From Pseudomonadota bacterium (GTDB lineage Bacteria > Myxococcota_A > Polyangia > Polyangiales > Polyangiaceae), in NCBI GenBank assembly GCA_023423895.1, contig JAFAER010000041.1, positions 30,028 to 94,027 on the forward strand: a stretch of DNA of 64,000 bases. The letters are read 5' to 3'. This document shows positions 26,532 through 34,306 of this stretch, piece by piece (the stretch's first letter is position 1; each line of letters starts with the position of its first letter). Both the position numbers and the translations under genes were made by a program. The notes beneath the pieces were generated by a model that saw only the letters and a list, made by a program, of their open reading frames with translations, searched no databases and was not told the DNA's origin.

Positions 26532-27207
26532 CCATCTTTCCGTTAATCTCAGCCCGTCAACGTGGCCCGCTCATGCGGGCTTCAGCTCGAACTGGCCCCA
26601 CCCGTATTCACAAATTCTCCACAGGCCTGTGGACACTGCGCACGAGCCCCTGTGCTCTCGACGTCAGCTCCGACATGCACCGTGAAAAGTCCTTCTCCGG
26701 ACAAAGGTCTCCTTGCCTTCCCAGACGCTCACTTCATGAAGCGGGTCGGAGACGGATCGGAACTCGTTCTTCGTGACGCCCCGGCACAGCGGACGATCGA
26801 GGATGAGCACTCCGCATTCTCACCTGCGTCTCGCTGCCGAAGCAACCTGCCGCAGGGTCGGAGCACTGATCGCCGACCTCCCGTCGTGATCGGAATGATG
26901 GAGCTAGCACCGTCTGCGAACGCTCGTCATGTCCATTGTTGCAGAACGTCGCAACTGCGGAGAGCCATTCAGTTTTATTCCTTGTAAACCGCCACGGAAA
27001 TGCCGGCGGTGCGCATGCAAATTCGCGGATGGCGGATAAGTCCATGACGTCTCTCCGTAATCGGAGCGTTGCGCAGAAGACGCATTTCCAGCCAGCCGGA
27101 TTTGCCGTGCTTCTCGCTGTCAAGAGACGACGATCTACCGTGATTTCTAGGCCCGATCGCATGAGACCCCGGATCACGTTTTTGCCGAAAAGTTGTCCAG
27201 AGGGCTC
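26532..27207. other. Gene-free region next to dnaA: candidate oriC
   Basis: This 676-bp interval holds no convincing gene: its open frames lack the composition and homology of the neighbours. It is visibly more A/T-rich than its surroundings, notably around 26940-27050 and 27120-27200. It contains five 9-mers within two mismatches of the DnaA box TTATNCACA (26604, 26615, 26628, 27031, 27193). The position beside dnaA is typical of bacterial origins. There is no dnaN or recF next to it, so the assignment stays tentative. Confidence 0.45.
26604..26636. promoter_or_regulatory. Cluster of three DnaA-box-like 9-mers with a 16-bp palindrome
   Basis: GTATTCACA (26604-26612) and TTCTCCACA (26615-26623) each differ from the DnaA box TTATNCACA/TTATCCACA at one position. 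TGTGGACAC (26628-26636) is a more divergent box in the opposite orientation. The last two create the perfect palindrome TCCACAGGCCTGTGGA (26618-26633). The cluster lies 73-105 bp upstream of the dnaA start, the usual place for DnaA autoregulation. Confidence 0.6.
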
Positions 27208-28233
27208 GTGCGTTGGTTAGGGTGGCCGCGCTTGGTGTTCCGCTCGTCGTCCGTCGCTCGCGCTCTGGTTGCCGGCCTCGTTGCCGCTGCCAGCTTCGCG
27301 TCGTCCGGGCGTGTGCATGCTGCACCTTCTTCGACCTCCATCGAGCAGGGCTACGAGCTCGGCGAGGTCCAGCACCCTCGATCGGTCGCGTTGGCTGGAG
27401 CGCAACAGGTGTGGGGCGGCTCCACGACAGCGCTTTTCGTCAACCCGGCGAACCTGCCGCTCTACCGCGTCTACCACCTCGAAGGCCTGGCGGCGTTCAG
27501 CCCCGAGGCCGGGCGGCAGAGCTATGGCGGCGCCGTCGTCGACTCGAGCACGAGCCGGCTCGCGGGCGGGTTCGGAGGCACGTGGTCGCAGATGGATGCC
27601 GACGGGATCCGCCGTCAGTGGACGGACCTCCGCCTCGGCCTCGCGTATCCGCTCGGTGACCGCGTCCAGCTCGGCCTTACGGGGCGCTACCTCCGCGTGA
27701 ACCAGGGCACGACGCGCGGTCCCTTCGGAGCGAGCCTCGCCTCGGACGGGACGTCGTCCGAGCCGCTCGTCAACGAGTTCACGTTCGACGCCGGGGCCGC
27801 GATCGCGATCACGCAGCAGCTTCGCCTCGCCGTCAGCGGGCGGAACCTCACCGCACCCGGTCATGGCCTCATGCCGCTGGGTCTCGGCGGCGGTCTCGGC
27901 TGGTCCAACCGCTCCTTCACGATCGAGGCGAACTCGCTCGTCGACTTCACGACCTTCGGCTCCGCGCGGATGCGTGCGATGGGCGGCGCCGAGCTCCTCC
28001 TGGCCGATCGATTCCCGCTCCGTGCGGGCTACCGCTACGACGCAGGCATGAAGACGCATGCCGTCGGCCTCGGCGCTGGTTATGTCGACCGGCGCTTCTC
28101 GATCGAGGTCGGCGGACGGCGTGACGTCGTCGCCGATCATCCGTCGACGATGATCTCCGTCGGCCTTCGCCTGTTCATCGACTCCGGCGGTGCGACCGGC
28201 GGCGGTGGTGGCGACTCGGGCGACTCGCTCTGA
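27208..28233 (+). CDS. Outer-membrane beta-barrel protein (PorV/FadL-like)
   Basis: The protein has an N-terminal signal peptide (ALVAGLVAAASFASSGRVHA) cleaved before APSS, then about 310 residues of alternating amphipathic strands. The first mature segment, HPRSVALAGAQQVWGGSTTALFVNPANL, resembles the start of PorV/PorQ and FadL/OmpP1 barrels, where an ALAG...NPA motif lines the hatch. Repeated strands such as VQLGLTGRYLRV, LRLAVSGRNLT and FPLRAGYRYDAG support a barrel. The C-terminal tail is Gly/Asp/Ser-rich. GTG at 27208 is used as start; GTG at 27235 gives a tighter signal peptide. The substrate is unknown. Confidence 0.75.
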   Translation: MRWLGWPRLVFRSSSVARALVAGLVAAASFASSGRVHAAPSSTSIEQGYELGEVQHPRSVALAGAQQVWGGSTTALFVNPANLPLYRVYHLEGLAAFSPEAGRQSYGGAVVDSSTSRLAGGFGGTWSQMDADGIRRQWTDLRLGLAYPLGDRVQLGLTGRYLRVNQGTTRGPFGASLASDGTSSEPLVNEFTFDAGAAIAITQQLRLAVSGRNLTAPGHGLMPLGLGGGLGWSNRSFTIEANSLVDFTTFGSARMRAMGGAELLLADRFPLRAGYRYDAGMKTHAVGLGAGYVDRRFSIEVGGRRDVVADHPSTMISVGLRLFIDSGGATGGGGGDSGDSL

Positions 28234-28239
28234 CCGACG

Positions 28240-29094
28240 TCAGCGACGATCGGGAGTCTTCGGAGCAGCGTGCCAGAGGCGCACGCAGAGGTCGTCGCTC
28301 GCGTGCCGCACGGAGAGGACCGGAGCGATGGCGCCCTGGCGATCGCTCTCCGCGGGTCGCGGCGAGATCGCGACCGCGAGCGGATGCGGGTCCGCCTCCG
28401 GCCCGCACAGCCGCGCCTCGACCCGAACGAGCGGCAGGGCGGGCGCCACGGCCGTCGCCGTGATGCGCCCCAGCGTGAGCGGATTCCCGCGCAACGCGCC
28501 GAGACGGACGACCACGGACGAAGCGCCTGCCGCATCGGGCTGAGTCGCGTCGACGAGCGATCGGATGCGGAGCGACGCCATGTTGCCGCCGCGAGCGAAG
28601 GCCTTCGACAGGGTATCCGCCGGGACGGTGACGACGATCCCTGCCATCGTCTCGCGACCGAGCAGCGGATGCGCCGACGTCGGCCGACGCGGCACGCGCT
28701 CGACGGCCAGGACCTCTCCGGCGTCGTCGTCATCCGGCTCGAGCGCTCCGTCGCCGAGCGCGACGAGACGGGCATCGATCGCGCGCGGGCCGGGCGCACC
28801 GAACGCCACATGGAAGCGGAGCGGCTCGCCCTTCCATTCGCCGCGAGGAAGGTTCACCTCCTGGATGACGGCGATCGCGCCGCCATGGCCGTGGCTGACC
28901 AGCTTCACGCGCGCGATGCTCGGAAGCATCGCCAGCGGAGGTGGGGGCGGAGCCGGCGGCGGCGGCGCGGGCGCCTTTGCAGCAGGCTTCATGCCAGGCT
29001 TCTGCGGCGGCGCAGCGGGTGCACCGCGGACGACGGCAACGATCGAACCGAAGAGCGCCAACATCACGGCACACGTCCGCCGTGTGCGACGCAT
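28240..29094 (-). CDS. Exported protein with proline-rich linker, unknown function
   Basis: The start at 29094 overlaps the stop of the upstream gene by one base (TGATG), so translation is coupled. A signal peptide (MRRTRRTCAVMLALFGSIVAVVRG) is followed by a Pro/Ala linker (about 25-55) and a globular part of about 225 residues. That part has two Cys (EARLCGPEAD, DDLCVRLW) and beta-strand patterns (ARVKLVSHGHGGAIAVIQEV, RFHVAFGAPG, VVVTVPADTL). I recognise no family. It is the third gene of an operon beginning with miaE, but nothing in the sequence links it to tRNA modification. Confidence 0.65.
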   Translation of the reverse strand: MRRTRRTCAVMLALFGSIVAVVRGAPAAPPQKPGMKPAAKAPAPPPPAPPPPPLAMLPSIARVKLVSHGHGGAIAVIQEVNLPRGEWKGEPLRFHVAFGAPGPRAIDARLVALGDGALEPDDDDAGEVLAVERVPRRPTSAHPLLGRETMAGIVVTVPADTLSKAFARGGNMASLRIRSLVDATQPDAAGASSVVVRLGALRGNPLTLGRITATAVAPALPLVRVEARLCGPEADPHPLAVAISPRPAESDRQGAIAPVLSVRHASDDLCVRLWHAAPKTPDRR

Positions 29095-30554
29095 CAACCG
29101 AGCAGCTCCTCGAACGTGCGTGCGATCGGACGTGCCGCTTCTCCAGCGGGGACGTCGCCCTGCCACACCGGTCCGGCGGCGAGGCTCGTCAGATACGCGC
29201 CCGCACGGGGATTGTCGAACCAGTCCTCGTCGAATCGATCGACGAGCCCGCGGACGAAGTCGAACGTCCGCACCGCCGCGAGGAGCCGCGCGGGCACATC
29301 GACGCGGGCGTTGCCCGAGAAGCCGCCGAACGACCACAGCGCAGCGAGCACCGGAGGCAGCGGTGCCCCGAAGAGGCGCGACGTCAGCTCTTCGACTTCG
29401 TCGCCACGGACCGCCTCCGAGAGCCCGGCGAGAAGCTGCCCGGCGTGCATGCGTAGCGCGTGGAGGAGCGAACGCGCGAGCACGCGCGCATGAGCGTCCG
29501 CTGGACGCGTCGGGAGTCCGAGCTTTCGCTTCGCGAACACGCGGCCGGCAACGGCGACGGCGAGCGCATCACCGAACAGATACGCCTCGACCGGATATGG
29601 ATCCCGCGCGAGCGCGAACGGCAGCGACCGCGCGACGCCGTTCAGACGCAGGGCAAAGCCCCATCTCGCCGCCGCCCGAAGGAAGCTCGCACCGCCGATC
29701 GCCGCGGGCAGCTCCGCGATGCGTGGCGATCGAGGCGCGATCGTGCGGAAGACGTCCTCGAGCCAGCGCGCGTTCAGCCGCGCCGGCCATCCCTCGCGAG
29801 CGTCCTGGGCGAAAGCGTCGTGGATGGTCCGAGACGGGTCCGTCGAGCCCGCGCCCGTCCGGCGACGGAGCTCCTTGTGCAGCTCGCCGGCGAGCGGCTC
29901 CGTCGCATCGAGAACGGCGCGCGCGAGCGCCTCGAGCTTCGCGATGCCCCCGCCTTCGACGGACGTGGCGAGCGCCCAAGGGTGCTCGAGGCCGAGCCGG
30001 CGCGCCGCTTCGAACCGGCGCGCGCGAAGCTCTTTGCGAGCTGCGACGACCGGAGGCGCGAGGTGCTCGAGCCTCCGCAGCGCGATGTCCGCCGCGGCCG
30101 GCGCCGGCGCATCGACGAGCGCAGCCCTCGCAGCGGCGAACGTCACGAGCGACGCTCCGAGATCCGGCGCCGCGCCGGGGACCGGTCCCGACGGCGTGCT
30201 CATGATCGCGCGTTCACGCGCTGCCGCAGAGGCGAGCGTCGGATCGGGCGCGTGGACGGCTTCGGCTTCGTCGACCGCGAGGTCCCAACCGATTCGTGCC
30301 TGCAAGAGCTCGTGGACCCATCGCAAGAGCGCGTCACGGTGCAGCGCCTGGGCCGCTCCCGCATCGAGCTCGCGAAGCGCCTTGAATGCGGACTGCCCGG
30401 TGACCTCACGCACGCCCACGAAGGGATCGCGCGCGCGTGCTTCGTCACGCCCGTCCTTCGTGCCGAGGAGCGCCCGCGACTGCTCGAGCGACTTCTGCGC
30501 ACGAGCGACGCGTGTGTCGAACGCCGGTAGCTCGATCGGTCCTTCGAGGCTCAT
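29094..30554 (-). CDS. Unknown 486-residue cytoplasmic protein in the miaE operon
   Basis: This is a long, alpha-helical, Ala/Arg/Leu-rich protein without signal peptide or membrane segment. Conserved-looking aromatic blocks sit near the C-terminus (LWSFGGFSGNARVDVPARLL, VDRFDEDWFDNPRAGAYL) and in the middle (ARWGFALRLNGVARSLPFAL, YPVEAYLFGDAL). I do not recognise a family. Its start overlaps the miaE stop by 4 bp (ATGA) and its stop overlaps the next start, so it is firmly part of the operon. Codon use and composition match the neighbours, so it is a genuine gene. Confidence 0.7.
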   Translation of the reverse strand: MSLEGPIELPAFDTRVARAQKSLEQSRALLGTKDGRDEARARDPFVGVREVTGQSAFKALRELDAGAAQALHRDALLRWVHELLQARIGWDLAVDEAEAVHAPDPTLASAAARERAIMSTPSGPVPGAAPDLGASLVTFAAARAALVDAPAPAAADIALRRLEHLAPPVVAARKELRARRFEAARRLGLEHPWALATSVEGGGIAKLEALARAVLDATEPLAGELHKELRRRTGAGSTDPSRTIHDAFAQDAREGWPARLNARWLEDVFRTIAPRSPRIAELPAAIGGASFLRAAARWGFALRLNGVARSLPFALARDPYPVEAYLFGDALAVAVAGRVFAKRKLGLPTRPADAHARVLARSLLHALRMHAGQLLAGLSEAVRGDEVEELTSRLFGAPLPPVLAALWSFGGFSGNARVDVPARLLAAVRTFDFVRGLVDRFDEDWFDNPRAGAYLTSLAAGPVWQGDVPAGEAARPIARTFEELLG

Positions 30555-31159
30555 CCGTGGACCGTCCCCCGCTCTTCTCGGGCGGCGAGCGAGCGAACGA
30601 TGCGCGCTTCGGCCTCGGCGAGCCGATCGAGCCGCGCCTCGACGAGATCGCCGAGCGGCCCTGCTGCCCGGACGGCAAGGTCGACGTATTGCCGATAGTG
30701 GCGTGCCTCACACGCGAACAGCTCGTCGTAGAAGGCGCGGAGGTCGGCCGGACAGCTCGCGGGCAACGCCTGGATGAGCAGCTTGAATCGTTCGCACGAC
30801 CGCGCCTCGATGAGCGCGCCCACGAGGAGTCGATCAGTCACGAGCGGGAGCTCGGACGCCGGCAGAGTGTTCATCGCGCGGCGGAGCTCGGCAGCGTAGT
30901 CGTCCACCGGCGGCGGTCCGAGGCGCAGGCCGCGTGCTTCGAGGAAGTCGACCACGCGCTGGAAGTGCTCGAGCTCCTCGCGCGCGAGAATGGTCAGCGC
31001 ACGGACGAGGCCGAGATCGCTCGAATGACGGACGACGAGCGAGAGCGCGTTCGTGGCGGCCTTCATCTCGCAGTGCGCGTGATCGACGAGGACCGCGTCG
31101 AGGTCCTTCACGGCGTTCGTCGCCCAGGCAGAGTCCGTGGCAGCGCGAAGGCAGAACAT
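30551..31159 (-). CDS. miaE: tRNA-(ms2io6A37) hydroxylase MiaE
   Basis: MiaE is a non-heme di-iron monooxygenase that hydroxylates the isopentenyl group of 2-methylthio-N6-isopentenyladenosine at tRNA position 37. The start at 31159 gives 202 residues, the size of the short Pseudomonas-type enzymes. Ligand-bearing helices are visible: DLDAVLVDHAHCEMKAATNA, LTILAREELEHFQRV with Glu-x-x-His, then IEARSCERFKLL and CEARHYRQYVDL. Together these give the four-helix ferritin-like pattern of Glu and His. Presence of miaE implies miaA and miaB elsewhere. It heads an operon with two unknown genes. Confidence 0.9.
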   Translation of the reverse strand: MFCLRAATDSAWATNAVKDLDAVLVDHAHCEMKAATNALSLVVRHSSDLGLVRALTILAREELEHFQRVVDFLEARGLRLGPPPVDDYAAELRRAMNTLPASELPLVTDRLLVGALIEARSCERFKLLIQALPASCPADLRAFYDELFACEARHYRQYVDLAVRAAGPLGDLVEARLDRLAEAEARIVRSLAAREERGTVHG

Positions 31160-31274
31160 TCGTGCCTGGGATAGCACGGCGTCGCGGGGGGACCGAAGGG
31201 GTCGCGCGCGGGGCGGGAGGGAGCGGCGCGTTCGGAAGCGAGGTGTACGGGCTCGACGCCGAGGCGGCCGCGCG

Positions 31275-31805
31275 TCAGGCTCCGGCCGACGGCCGCCGCG
31301 CGGCGCCGAGGCGACCGCCCCACGAGGCGAAGCCGATCGCGACGGCAAACGTCACCGCCGCCGCGATGAGCGTGGGTGCGGTGAACCCCGCAAACGCCAT
31401 CGCGCTCGCGATGAACGCGGTCACACCGCCGGACATGGCGGCCTCGCGAACGCCGGTTCCACTGCCGAAGCGTCCGACGACGAAGCCGCCGCCGAACGAC
31501 GCGATGGCAAGGCCGACGATGTTCGGCAGCGCGACCGTGGCCATGAGCCGCGCGCGCTCGCCCGAGGTCATCGCGGCAAGCGCGAGGTCGATGGCGTCCC
31601 TCGACGCGTCCGCGCCGAACCGACTCGCCATCACCTTCGCGGAGACCGCTCCGGCCGCGTAGGCCAGCGGGAGCCAGGCCGCGAAGATCGCGACCGTTCC
31701 GAACCCGACCCAATGCCAGGGCGGCCGCGCCTCGTCGTCCGACGGCTCGGAGTCGGCGGGCGGCGTGGCATTCGGCAGAACGGGGAGGTGGCGGCGCTGG
31801 GCCAT
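31275..31805 (-). CDS. Four-helix membrane protein, unknown function
   Basis: The 176-residue protein has a polar, Pro-rich cytoplasmic N-terminus, then four hydrophobic helices: FGTVAIFAAWLPLAYAAGAV, VALPNIVGLAIASFGGGFVV, GVTAFIASAMAFAGF and TLIAAAVTFAVAIGFASWGG. Small residues and glycine zippers dominate (GLAIASFGGGFVVGRFGSG). The same layout appears in many uncharacterised Myxococcota membrane proteins. It is divergent from the thioesterase gene, sharing a 46-bp spacer that contains a 9-bp-arm palindrome and presumably both promoters. Confidence 0.7.
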   Translation of the reverse strand: MAQRRHLPVLPNATPPADSEPSDDEARPPWHWVGFGTVAIFAAWLPLAYAAGAVSAKVMASRFGADASRDAIDLALAAMTSGERARLMATVALPNIVGLAIASFGGGFVVGRFGSGTGVREAAMSGGVTAFIASAMAFAGFTAPTLIAAAVTFAVAIGFASWGGRLGAARRPSAGA

Positions 31806-31826
31806 CGGTGACGTATCCCAAGCTTA

Positions 31827-31850
31827 CCTCGCGATGTGCTAATCGCGAGG
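31827..31850. promoter_or_regulatory. 9-bp inverted repeat in a divergent promoter
   Basis: CCTCGCGAT (31827-31835) and ATCGCGAGG (31842-31850) are perfect inverted arms with a 6-bp spacer. They fill most of the 46-bp gap between the divergent membrane-protein and thioesterase genes; the right arm touches the thioesterase GTG. It could be an operator or, on the thioesterase mRNA, a hairpin hiding its ribosome site. Confidence 0.55.
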
Positions 31851-31851
31851 C

Positions 31852-32289
31852 GTGACCTCCGTCTTCGCTTCGATCGATCCACAGAAGAGCACGAGCGCAA
31901 TGGATCTGCGCGTGCGGTTCTGCGAGACGGACCTCATGGGCATCGTTCATCACGGCTCGTACCTCGTGTATTTCGAGGCCGGCCGCGTCGAATGGCTGCG
32001 GCGGCGAGGCGTGACGTACGCCGACTGGGCCAACCGCGGCGTGCACCTGCCCGTGGTGGAGGCGCACGTCGGCTACAAGGCCCCGTCGCGGTTCGACGAT
32101 CTGCTCGTGGTCGAGACGACGCTCTCCGAGCTCCGCTCGGTCTCGATGAAGTTCTCGTATGTCATCCGCCGTGACGGGACGTTGATCGCCGAGGGCTACA
32201 CCCGCCTCGGCTGCATCGACGCGCAGCACAAGCTCTTGCGTATTCCGGATCACATGCGTGACGTGCTGCTCGCGGCAGAGCAGGCCTGA
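31852..32289 (+). CDS. Hot-dog fold acyl-CoA thioesterase (YbgC/4HBT type)
   Basis: The 145-residue protein carries the 4-hydroxybenzoyl-CoA thioesterase signature RFCETDLMGIVHHGSYLVYF followed by EAGRVEWLRRRG. The Asp in TDLMG is the usual catalytic residue. VEAHVGYKAPSRFDDLLVV and FSYVIRRDGTLIAEGYTRLG complete the hot-dog strands. Such enzymes hydrolyse short or medium acyl-CoA (or acyl-ACP) esters as tetramers in the cytoplasm. GTG at 31852 is the first start; an ATG at 31900 would trim 16 residues before the conserved core. It is followed by the convergent kinase gene, with only 2 bp between stops. Confidence 0.9.
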   Translation: MTSVFASIDPQKSTSAMDLRVRFCETDLMGIVHHGSYLVYFEAGRVEWLRRRGVTYADWANRGVHLPVVEAHVGYKAPSRFDDLLVVETTLSELRSVSMKFSYVIRRDGTLIAEGYTRLGCIDAQHKLLRIPDHMRDVLLAAEQA

Positions 32290-32291
32290 GC

Positions 32292-33653
32292 TTACGACGT
32301 CGCCGCGTTGCAGGCGGCGTGGCCCACCGCGCACGACGCGGCGAGCAGGAGCGTGAGCACGAAGAGCACGATCGTGATCGGGACGATCGGGCTCGTGCCG
32401 TCGGCACGCACGAACGGCCTTCGCCGCTGGCCGGGTGGAAGCGTCCCCAGTGGCGGGCTCGGGCTGACGCCATAAGGCGCCATCGGCGCGTGGTGGTAGC
32501 CAGGCATCGGCGCATGGGGCGGCGCGGCGTAGCCCGGGGGGCGTGTGCCCGGCGGCGGCCCGGTCATCTGGAGCGAAGCAGGCATCATCGGCGCGGAGAC
32601 GGGCACCGCTGTCATCGCTCGCGGCGTCGGCGGTGAAGCGGGCGCGTTCGGCGCGTTCGGCGCATTCGGCGCATTCGTGATGGGCGCCTGCATCGTCGTC
32701 CCACCGCGTGCACCGTCACGTGCCGCGAGGAGCGCGGCCCAGAGCTCACCGACGGATGCGAAGCGCTCGTTCGGATCGACGGCGAGGGCCCGCCGGCAGA
32801 CCGCCTCGATCGCGTCGGGGATGTTGGCCCCGCGCGTGCGCGGCGTCGGCCGGCGGTCGCGGTCCGTCGCCACCTTCATGATGCCGATGACGTCGCGCTC
32901 CTCGACCGGCTTCCGATCGGTGAGCATCTCGGTGAAGAGCAGCGCCAGCGCGTAGACGTCTGTCCGCAGCCCCGTGGCTCCGAGGCGCGGATCGAGCTGC
33001 TCCGGCGCGGCATAGAGCCACGTGAAGGACGCGAACGTGCCCTTCGTCCCTGCGGACTCGCCCTCCTTCATGATCTTCGCGATCCCGAAGTCGAGGACCT
33101 TCACCTGCGGGCCCTGCCCTCCGAGCGCGCGCGGCGACAGCAAGAAGATGTTGGCCGGCTTCACGTCCCGGTGGGCGACCTGCTGCTGATGCGCTGCGGC
33201 AAGCCCGTCCACGGCGGGCTCGAGGATGGCGAAGGCCTCGGCGAGTGAACGTCCGCGAAGCCCACGGCGCCGGCGTTCCTCGAGATCGTCGGCGAGCGAG
33301 CGACCTTCGAGCCACTCGAGCACCATGAACGGCGCCCACGCGCCCGAGGGCATGGTGGCCGCACCGAAGTCGAGCGAGCGCACGATGTGAAGCGACGCCT
33401 GCGACAGCGTGTAGAGCAGCCGCGCCTCGGCACGGAATTTCTCGAGGATGAGCGCGTTGATGCGGGGATCGCCGCCGTCGAGGCCCTTCAGGACCTTGAT
33501 CGCGATGGGCTGGTCCAGCGAGAGGTGACGTCCCCGGTAGACGACCCCGAAGCCCCCTTCCCCGACGACCGCGTCGACGCGGTATTGCCCCTCGAGCAGC
33601 GTGCCCGCGAGCCCGAACGGGTCCTGGAGGATGCTGCCGTCGTTCACCGCCAT
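32292..33653 (-). CDS. Membrane-anchored eukaryotic-type Ser/Thr protein kinase
   Basis: The start at 33653 (MAVNDGSILQDPFG) precedes the kinase domain (about 24-300). Kinase landmarks are the glycine loop GEGGFGVVYRG, catalytic K53 (AIKVLKG), HRDVKPANIF (D163) and DFG (D188). YAAPEQL and TDVYALALLFTEMLTDRKPV follow. All catalytic residues are intact, so it should be active. After it comes a Pro/Ala/Met-rich tail of about 110 residues with a four-fold NAP repeat, then one transmembrane helix near the end (IVPITIVLFVLTLLLAASCA), leaving almost nothing outside. It therefore has no extracytoplasmic sensor, unlike PASTA kinases. An 11-bp tandem repeat lies upstream. Confidence 0.92.
   Translation of the reverse strand: MAVNDGSILQDPFGLAGTLLEGQYRVDAVVGEGGFGVVYRGRHLSLDQPIAIKVLKGLDGGDPRINALILEKFRAEARLLYTLSQASLHIVRSLDFGAATMPSGAWAPFMVLEWLEGRSLADDLEERRRRGLRGRSLAEAFAILEPAVDGLAAAHQQQVAHRDVKPANIFLLSPRALGGQGPQVKVLDFGIAKIMKEGESAGTKGTFASFTWLYAAPEQLDPRLGATGLRTDVYALALLFTEMLTDRKPVEERDVIGIMKVATDRDRRPTPRTRGANIPDAIEAVCRRALAVDPNERFASVGELWAALLAARDGARGGTTMQAPITNAPNAPNAPNAPASPPTPRAMTAVPVSAPMMPASLQMTGPPPGTRPPGYAAPPHAPMPGYHHAPMAPYGVSPSPPLGTLPPGQRRRPFVRADGTSPIVPITIVLFVLTLLLAASCAVGHAACNAATS
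32641..32676. repeat. Four 9-bp tandem repeats inside the kinase gene
   Basis: The unit GGCGCGTTC/GGCGCATTC occurs four times head to tail and encodes the Asn-Ala-Pro (NAP) repeat in the kinase linker. In-frame 9-bp units of this type can expand or contract without breaking the gene. Confidence 0.85.
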
Positions 33654-33720
33654 CCATTTCTTATCCCAGGCCGTCGCGGGTGTCGCGTTCGGTGTCCGGA
33701 CCTCGTCGCCGGCGAGGGGC

Positions 33721-33787
33721 GCGACGAGGGCGAGACGAGGGCGAGACGAGGGCGAGACGAGGACGAGGGCGAGGGGCGAGACGAGGC
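33721..33787. repeat. 11-bp minisatellite between the kinase gene and a lipoprotein gene
   Basis: The unit CGAGACGAGGG is repeated three to four times exactly from 33731 and continues in degenerate form to 33787. The tract lies 68 bp upstream of the kinase start (minus strand) and 84 bp upstream of the lipoprotein start (plus strand), so it sits in the divergent promoter region. Confidence 0.85.
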
Positions 33788-33870
33788 AAGAGAACTCGCG
33801 CGCCGCTCCTCGTCCTGCGGTACGCTGCAGGCAGCCCATGGATGATTGCTCCAAGGGCCCGCTCCAACCG

Positions 33871-34248
33871 ATGCGCAAGCTCGTCCTTGGTATTGCCTTC
33901 GTTGCGACGGTCTTCGCCGCCGGCTGCAAACACCCGGGCTCCCAGAAGCTCGAGGGTCGCTGGAAGGGCCAGAGAGCCGAAGGCGTCCCCGAGATCACGC
34001 AGGTCTCGGCGAACTCGTTCGCGACGGGGACGGAGATCATCGCGCAGGGAAACCAGATCGCGATCCAGACGCCCGCTGGGCGGAACGCGCCGGCGACGTA
34101 CACGGTCGACAAGGAAGACGCGACCACGCTCGTCATCCACACGGACCGCGACAAGGGTCCGGAGACCTTCACGTTCAACGAGAAGGCGGACATGATGGTG
34201 TGGAAGATCGATCACGAGCGATCGATCACGTTCAAGAAGGTGCAGTGA
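33871..34248 (+). CDS. Small lipoprotein, unknown function
   Basis: The ATG at 33871 begins a clear lipoprotein signal (MRKLVLGIAFVATVFAAGCK, lipobox FAAGC); an upstream in-frame ATG at 33838 would place a non-signal extension in front. The mature 105 residues are all beta (LEGRWKGQRAEGVPEITQ, TGTEIIAQGNQIAIQTP, TYTVDKEDATTLVIHTDR, ETFTFNEKADMMVWKID). The pattern resembles small lipocalin-like proteins in which each strand pair ends in a turn. No ligand or family can be named. It stands alone between the kinase gene and the convergent PDZ-protein gene. Confidence 0.75.
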   Translation: MRKLVLGIAFVATVFAAGCKHPGSQKLEGRWKGQRAEGVPEITQVSANSFATGTEIIAQGNQIAIQTPAGRNAPATYTVDKEDATTLVIHTDRDKGPETFTFNEKADMMVWKIDHERSITFKKVQ

Positions 34249-34306
34249 CGCGGCACGGCGTGAACGACCGTGAGCACCGGGCGACGGACCGGTGAACGCG
34301 CTTGCC

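Noticed and set aside
26562..26987. 141-residue open frame upstream of dnaA
   Set aside because: Composition unlike neighbouring genes, no recognisable domain, and it would cover the DnaA-box-like cluster; treated as non-coding.
33654..34193. N-terminal extension of the kinase frame by 180 residues
   Set aside because: The extension runs antisense through a well-supported lipoprotein gene and the minisatellite; the kinase N-terminus at 33653 is the plausible start.
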